A stretch of 64,000 nt of DNA from Brachybacterium timonense (GTDB taxonomy: Bacteria > Actinomycetota > Actinomycetes > Actinomycetales > Dermabacteraceae), in assembly GCF_900258505.1 (NCBI RefSeq), contig NZ_LT984895.1:1-64000 (forward strand), written 5' to 3'. The notes under the pieces are model-generated. The model did not search any database, was not told the DNA's origin, and saw only the letters and a list, made by a program, of their open reading frames with translations. Shown piece by piece: positions 59,963-64,000 of the stretch. The position numbers and the translations under genes were made by a program. Positions within the stretch are counted from its first letter, which is position 1, and each line of letters starts with the position of its first letter.

Positions 59963-60060
59963 GACGCAATCCTCGCACACGGCTTCGGGCGGGCGGTGCG
60001 GCGGCGGTGCGCTCGGCTGGACGGGGCGCGGCCAAGCTGGACGCGCGGGGCCGGGCCGGG

Positions 60061-60117
60061 CATGCGGGGCCGGGCTGGGCATGCGGGGCCGGGCCGGGCA
60101 TGCGGGGCCGGGCTGGA
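60061..60117. repeat. 19-bp tandem repeat, three units
   Basis: Units CATGCGGGGCCGGGCTGGG, CATGCGGGGCCGGGCCGGG and CATGCGGGGCCGGGCTGGA follow each other, upstream of ppiA. Confidence 0.93.
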
Positions 60118-60144
60118 ACGGCCGGGGTATGTCAATCCGTGGCG

Positions 60145-60188
60145 GTATGCGTGGAGCCGCGGCAATATTGGCACGGCTTCACGAATAC
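60145..60188. repeat. Dispersed palindromic element, copy 2
   Basis: GTATGCGTGGAGCCG (60145-60159) pairs with CGGCTTCACGAATAC (60174-60188): 13 Watson-Crick pairs and one G-T. The 14-nt loop contains the palindrome CAATATTG. The homologous region 60139-60196 matches 14931-14990 in inverted orientation. A 61-bp repeat array begins at its right end. Confidence 0.85.
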
Positions 60189-60335
60189 GTCCCTGGCGCG
60201 ACGGGCCAGCCGGACGTTCCCGCGCGTGATGGACACTGTGTCGGCATACGTCCCTGGCGCGACGGGCCAGCCGGACGTTCCCGCGCGTGATGGACACTGT
60301 GTCGGCATACGTCCCTGGCGCGACGCGCCGGCCGG
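60186..60335. repeat. 61-bp tandem repeat
   Basis: Units begin TACGTCCCTGGCGCGACG at 60186, 60247 and 60308; two are complete and identical, the third stops after about 28 bp. The first seven bases of unit 1 are part of the palindromic element. From 60336 to 60650 nothing further was seen apart from the ribosome site of the next gene. Confidence 0.95.
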
Positions 60336-60650
60336 GTGGAGAAGCGAGTTGGGCGGCGGCTGCGCGGGCGACGGCTGCGGTGGCGGTGAGCGCCCCGCCC
60401 GACGGCTGTGACGTCTTCTGCCCTACGCCGCGTCCCGCGGTAGCCAGGTCCCCGAGGCTGCGCCCGTCGGCCTCCCGACCCTGTGGTCCGCGAGACTCCC
60501 TCGAAGCTCCCGGGAGGTCACGATAGAGTGACATCACGCGAGCCGGAGGTTGCGCGCACCGTCTGCATCCGTTGGATGTGGCGGGACGGACAGCCCCGGA
60601 CAAGGACCATCGTCGGCCCCAGGCCGATCGAACCGAGAGGGGAGCCCCCT

Positions 60651-61532
60651 ATGGCGTTCACCAAGGCCGATAAGAAGGCCAAGAAGCACGCGAAGAAGTC
60701 CGCCGACGCTGCGAACACCAGCGCGCTCAAGGCGCAGAAGGCGCTCGAGGAGCTGCAGAAGCTCGCCGCAACCACCGGCCCCGTCGTCTCCGAGGGTGCG
60801 CGTGAGGCCCGTGCCCGCGCCGCTGAGTTCGTTGACTCGGTGCGCCCCGGCATTGAGGAGACCCTGCGCCACCAGGGCGAGCGACTGGGCGAGCTGTCCC
60901 AGAACCTGGGCCCGCGCGCCGAGAAGCTGCGCGGCGACCTCGAGGAGGACTACCTCCCGCGCGCCCGTAAGACCGCTGCTGCCACCTCCACCGTGCTCGG
61001 CGCCGCCGCCGCGGCAGCCCGCAAGGAGATCGAGAAGGGTCAGGGTGACATCCGTAAGGCCGCTCTGACCCCCACCAAGCGCCCGAAGAAGTCGGGCGGT
61101 GCCGGCAAGGTGCTGCTCGTGCTGGGGCTGGTTGCTGCCGGTGCAGCCGCTGGCTACGTGGCCTGGAAGAAGACCCGTCCGGTCGAGGACCCCTGGGCTC
61201 CGCCGGCCGACTTCGCCCGCGCCCACTACCCCGCGTCCGCCGGGTCGGAATCCGACTCCGACACGGTCTCCGACACCGTCGGCTCCGCTGACGCCGGTGA
61301 CGTGGCCGACGCGCTGAAGGGCGATGACCGCAGCTCGGACGTCACCCCGAAGAACGTGAAGGTCGAATCCGCTCCGTCGAAGGAGTCCGCATCGGCGAAG
61401 GATTCTTCGTCGTCGAAGGACAAGGACTCCGCGCCGGGCCGCGTGATCGACCCCGTCGGCAACCCGGAGGAGAATCCGCAGGATCCCGAGGGTCGCGGCG
61501 AGAAGCGCGGCAACCACCGCGGCGACGCCTGA
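60651..61532 (+). CDS. Lys/Ala-rich single-helix membrane protein, function unknown
   Basis: The 293-residue protein starts with a very basic stretch (KADKKAKKHAKKSADAA), continues with long amphipathic helices rich in Ala, Arg and Glu (coiled-coil-like, residues 20-140), and has one membrane segment at about 153-171. The C-terminal 120 residues are acidic and Ser-rich (repeats of KES/KDS). The plan is like YtxH-type or heparin-binding-type actinobacterial proteins, but no family is certain. The ATG follows GAGAGGGGAG. Confidence 0.7.
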   Translation: MAFTKADKKAKKHAKKSADAANTSALKAQKALEELQKLAATTGPVVSEGAREARARAAEFVDSVRPGIEETLRHQGERLGELSQNLGPRAEKLRGDLEEDYLPRARKTAAATSTVLGAAAAAARKEIEKGQGDIRKAALTPTKRPKKSGGAGKVLLVLGLVAAGAAAGYVAWKKTRPVEDPWAPPADFARAHYPASAGSESDSDTVSDTVGSADAGDVADALKGDDRSSDVTPKNVKVESAPSKESASAKDSSSSKDKDSAPGRVIDPVGNPEENPQDPEGRGEKRGNHRGDA

Positions 61533-61572
61533 GACTGACCTGAGCCGCTGAGGCACAGCCTTGGCGACCCGC

Positions 61573-61615
61573 ACGGCGCGGCGGTCCCGTCTTCAGACGG
61601 TGGCCGCCGCGCCGT
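61573..61615 (+). terminator. Strong nested terminator hairpin
   Basis: ACGGCGCGGCGG (61573-61584) pairs perfectly with CCGCCGCGCCGT (61604-61615), enclosing CCGTCT-tc-AGACGG. It begins 40 nt after the stop of the preceding gene. Confidence 0.8.
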
Positions 61616-61654
61616 CGTCATCCATCCGGCCGCCGTTCCCGTTCGGCCGCCAGT

Positions 61655-61829
61655 CCCGTCCCTCCTTCCCGTTCGGCCGTCATGTCCGCCCGACCCCCGT
61701 TCGCGCGGCCGCCATTCCCGTCCCTCCTTCCCGTTCGGCCGTCATGTCCACCCGACCCCCGTTCGCGCGGCCGCCGTTCCCGTCCGGCCCTCGTGCGCGT
61801 TCGGCCATCATGGTCACCCGGCCACCGTT
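61655..61829. repeat. 62-bp tandem repeat
   Basis: Units begin CCCGTCC at 61655, 61717, 61779 and 61830; the first two are 62 bp and nearly identical, the third is 51 bp and decayed. The array fills the gap between the terminator and the GNAT gene. Confidence 0.92.
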
Positions 61830-61873
61830 CCCGTCCCCCGCCGTCGTATCGCGTTCGCCTGCTGAAGGAGACC

Positions 61874-62467
61874 ATGAGCGCTGCCCCTGAGCTGGTCACT
61901 GACCGCCTGCTGCTCACCCCCGTGCAGTGGGCCGACGAACACGAGCTGTGGCAGTTGCACAGCGACCCGGCCGCCTTCCGCTTCGACCCGGACGGCCCGC
62001 TCACGGAGCCCGCGCACCTGCGCTGGGTATTGCAGCGGTGGCTCACTTCATGGCGCCTCCATGACCGCGGGAACTGGACGGTGCGATCGCTGGACACGGC
62101 AGATGTGCTCGGCATCGTCGGGCTCGCGCCCCTGGACGCCGACGATCCGGTGGCCCCGGGCGAGCTGTCGCTGTACTACCGCTTCACCCCGGCGGTGCAC
62201 GGACGCGGCTACGCCATCGAGGCCCTCAGTGCGCTGCTGGATCACCCCGAGCACGGTCCCGGTGTACGGGACGTGCTGGTGGTGACGTCCGGACAGAACG
62301 AACCGTCGCTGCGGCTCGCACGGCGCCTGGGCTTCGAGCTCGCACAGCCGCAGCGGCCCGTTCCCGCGGACCGGCCCGGTGACGTGCTGCTCATACGGCC
62401 AGGGCGCCGACGCCATACGCCAGAGTCCCACGGATACATCGAGCGGAGCAGCCGTGATGATCGTTGA
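61874..62467 (+). CDS. GNAT acetyltransferase, RimJ/RimL type
   Basis: The 197-residue protein has LVTDRLLLTPVQWADEHELW at the N-terminus, LYYRFTPAVHGRGYAIEALS with the acetyl-CoA loop HGRGYA, and NEPSLRLARRLGFELA. This is the Acetyltransf_3 pattern. The ATG follows AAGGAG. It overlaps gluQ by 11 nt, so the two are translationally coupled. Its target is unknown; coupling to a tRNA-modifying enzyme does not show a shared role. Confidence 0.87.
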   Translation: MSAAPELVTDRLLLTPVQWADEHELWQLHSDPAAFRFDPDGPLTEPAHLRWVLQRWLTSWRLHDRGNWTVRSLDTADVLGIVGLAPLDADDPVAPGELSLYYRFTPAVHGRGYAIEALSALLDHPEHGPGVRDVLVVTSGQNEPSLRLARRLGFELAQPQRPVPADRPGDVLLIRPGRRRHTPESHGYIERSSRDDR

Positions 62468-63389
62468 TGACCTGTTGGCCCCGTGCCCCGCAGGCGCGGG
62501 ACGCTACGCCCCCTCCCCCAGCGGCGACCTGCATCTGGGAAATCTACGCACCGCGATCCTGGCGTGGGTGCTCGCGCGACGCACCGCACGCGCTTTCCAC
62601 CTGCGTGTGGAGGATCTGGACCGCGTGCGCGAGGGTGCCGCCGAGCGCCAGCTAGAGGACCTCGCGGCGATCGGCCTGGACTGGGACGGTGAGGTGACCT
62701 GGCAATCGCAGCGCGCCGCAGCGCACGAGCAGGCGATCCAGACGCTGCGTGAGGAGGGCCAGGTCTACGAGTGCTATTGCACGCGTCGGGAGATTCTGGA
62801 AGCGCCCTCCGCACCGCACGCCCCGCCGGGCGCCTACCCGGGGACCTGCAGGCAGCTCACCGATGCGCAGCGAGAGGCTGGCCGGGCGAAGATGCGCGAG
62901 CTGCGGAGGGAGCCTGCGCTGCGGCTGCGCGCCTCCGTGGAGAGCTGGCGGGTGCAGGACCTGTGGGCCGGCAACGTCGATGGCGCCGTCGATGATCTGG
63001 TGCTTCGACGGGGCGACGGCGTCGTGGCATACAACCTGGCGGTGGTCGTGGATGATGCGGCCGCCGGTGTGGATCAGGTGGTGCGTGCCGATGACCTGCT
63101 GAGCTCTGCGCCGCGTCAGGCACATCTGGCGCATCTGTTGGGTTACAAGCAGCCGCACTACGCGCATGTGCCGCTCGCGGTGAACACCGACGGGGCACGG
63201 CTGGCCAAGCGTGACGGCGCTGTCACCCTGCGCGACCGCCTCGACCTCGGTGAGAGCGCGGACGACGTGGTCGAACGGATCGGCAGTTCCCTCGGTGTGC
63301 CCGGCTGCCGCACGGCGCGGGATCTGCTCGAGCAGTGGGAACCAGCTGCTCTCGTACGCGACCCGTGGGTCGTGGACCTGGCTCGATGA
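62457..63389 (+). CDS. gluQ: Glutamyl-Q tRNA(Asp) synthetase
   Basis: The 310-residue protein is a truncated glutamyl-tRNA synthetase paralogue without an anticodon-binding domain. The HIGH-like motif is SPSGDLHLGN (residues 20-29) and the KMSKS-like motif is LAKRDGA near 250. Zinc-site Cys lie in YECYCTRRE and YPGTCRQ. It attaches glutamate to queuosine in tRNA(Asp). The ATG at 62457 is within the end of the GNAT gene. The last codons are repeated 60 bp downstream. Confidence 0.9.
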   Translation: MIVDDLLAPCPAGAGRYAPSPSGDLHLGNLRTAILAWVLARRTARAFHLRVEDLDRVREGAAERQLEDLAAIGLDWDGEVTWQSQRAAAHEQAIQTLREEGQVYECYCTRREILEAPSAPHAPPGAYPGTCRQLTDAQREAGRAKMRELRREPALRLRASVESWRVQDLWAGNVDGAVDDLVLRRGDGVVAYNLAVVVDDAAAGVDQVVRADDLLSSAPRQAHLAHLLGYKQPHYAHVPLAVNTDGARLAKRDGAVTLRDRLDLGESADDVVERIGSSLGVPGCRTARDLLEQWEPAALVRDPWVVDLAR

Positions 63390-63437
63390 GGTCGCCGGTA
63401 TTCCGGGGCACGCCAGCGACCTCCGTGGGTCGTGGAC
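63363..63437. repeat. 60-bp-spaced repeat covering the gluQ end
   Basis: CCGTGGGTCGTGGAC at 63363-63377 (last codons of gluQ) recurs at 63423-63437. Similarity outside these 15 bases is short. Confidence 0.7.
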
Positions 63438-63571
63438 ATGCCCGCAGCGCGAAGAACATTGACCCGTCGGCACAAGACCAAGGGGGTGTCCACGGATGGC
63501 GCGGCTGCACCGGGAGGGCGCCCAGACTTACCCGGCGCCATCTGCACTCACGGGAACCGTCTGCGCAGCGG

Positions 63572-64000
63572 TCAGTCCTGCGTGGAGTCGGCCGCTGACC
63601 CCGACCCGGATTCTGCGGCGGCGATCTCTCGCTGCTCGTCGCGGCGGCTCGAGACCAGCGAGGCGAGTGTCGCAACGGTCATGGCGACCAGGATGAACGT
63701 GAGTGAGAGCCAGGTCGGCACCTCGGGCACCTTCTCGAGGTATTCAAAGCCGGGAAGCCATTCCAGCGGCGCTTCGTGGATTGCGTGGATCAGGAGCTTC
63801 ACGCCGATGAACGCAAGGATCGCGCCGATGCCGTAGTGCAGGTACTTGAGCCGTTCCAGCAAACCACCCAGCAGGAAGTACAGCTGCCGCAGCCCCATCA
63901 GGGCCAGCAGGTTCGCGGTGAACACCAGGAAGCCGTTCTTTGTGACACCGAAGATCGCCGGGATCGAGTCCAGTGCGAACATCACGTCCGTGAGGCCGAT
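63572..64000 (-). CDS. TerC-family membrane protein, 5' end cut off
   Basis: The frame is open to the window edge, so only about 142 C-terminal residues are seen. LTDVMFALDSIPAIFGVTK, LLALMGLRQLYFLL and KYLHYGIGAILAFIGVKLL are TerC hallmarks; the Asp residues in the first motif are thought to bind a metal ion. TerC/Alx proteins act in metal (Mn2+) export or tellurite resistance. Four hydrophobic segments are visible, followed by an Arg/Glu/Ser-rich cytoplasmic tail. Confidence 0.92.
   Translation of the reverse strand: MGLTDVMFALDSIPAIFGVTKNGFLVFTANLLALMGLRQLYFLLGGLLERLKYLHYGIGAILAFIGVKLLIHAIHEAPLEWLPGFEYLEKVPEVPTWLSLTFILVAMTVATLASLVSSRRDEQREIAAAESGSGSAADSTQD

Overview
The window reads as chromosome of a high-GC Gram-positive actinobacterium. 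Supporting points are strong G/C bias in third codon positions, a gluABCD order as in corynebacteria, an arsenate reductase and ArsR of the actinobacterial type, and many genes whose -10 hexamer lies 6 nt before the start codon (leaderless mRNAs). A member of the Micrococcales such as the Dermabacteraceae/Brachybacterium group would fit, but that placement is a guess. No rRNA, tRNA, CRISPR array, intact transposon or prophage was seen.

Layout. 0-9 kb: tail of a PKD-domain protein, pxpA and a fused pxpBC (5-oxoprolinase), a Nudix hydrolase, a 2-hydroxyacid dehydrogenase, a DUF2264 protein, a relic of a second pxpA, and a TIM-barrel isomerase. 9-15 kb: glycerol block glpD-glpF-glpK with a divergent SorC-type regulator. 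15-25 kb: sulfonate/nitrate-type ABC transporter, YeeE-type sulfur transporter, CoA-disulfide-reductase/rhodanese fusion, an IS3 relic, arsenic genes arsC-acr3 and arsR, and fdhD. 25-31 kb: gluABCD amino-acid uptake and pyridoxal kinase. 31-46 kb: GtrA, aminotransferase, FadB, Ca2+-type P-ATPase, alpha-glucosidase, phosphatidylcholine-synthase-like enzyme, an Hsp70-like protein and a truncated thiolase. 46-64 kb: PdxH, lysozyme, amidotransferase, serine hydrolase, pyroglutamyl peptidase, rhomboid, MMPL exporter, cyclophilin, GluQ and a TerC fragment.

How genes may work together. Pcp releases N-terminal pyroglutamate, PxpABC opens it to glutamate, and GluABCD imports glutamate or a similar amino acid; the three sets are not adjacent. 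GlpF, GlpK and GlpD form a complete glycerol-to-dihydroxyacetone-phosphate route. PdxK and PdxH together give vitamin B6 salvage.

The most unusual feature is the intergenic DNA. It carries many short tandem repeats that fall mostly into two period classes (18-19 bp and 59-62 bp), often covering the last codons and stop of a gene. It also carries several long palindromic elements: a dispersed pair at 14.9 and 60.1 kb, a 94-bp twin element at 26.2 kb, 13- and 16-bp perfect inverted repeats at 4.4 and 46.6 kb, and a nested hairpin with a consensus DnaA box in its loop at 53.8 kb.
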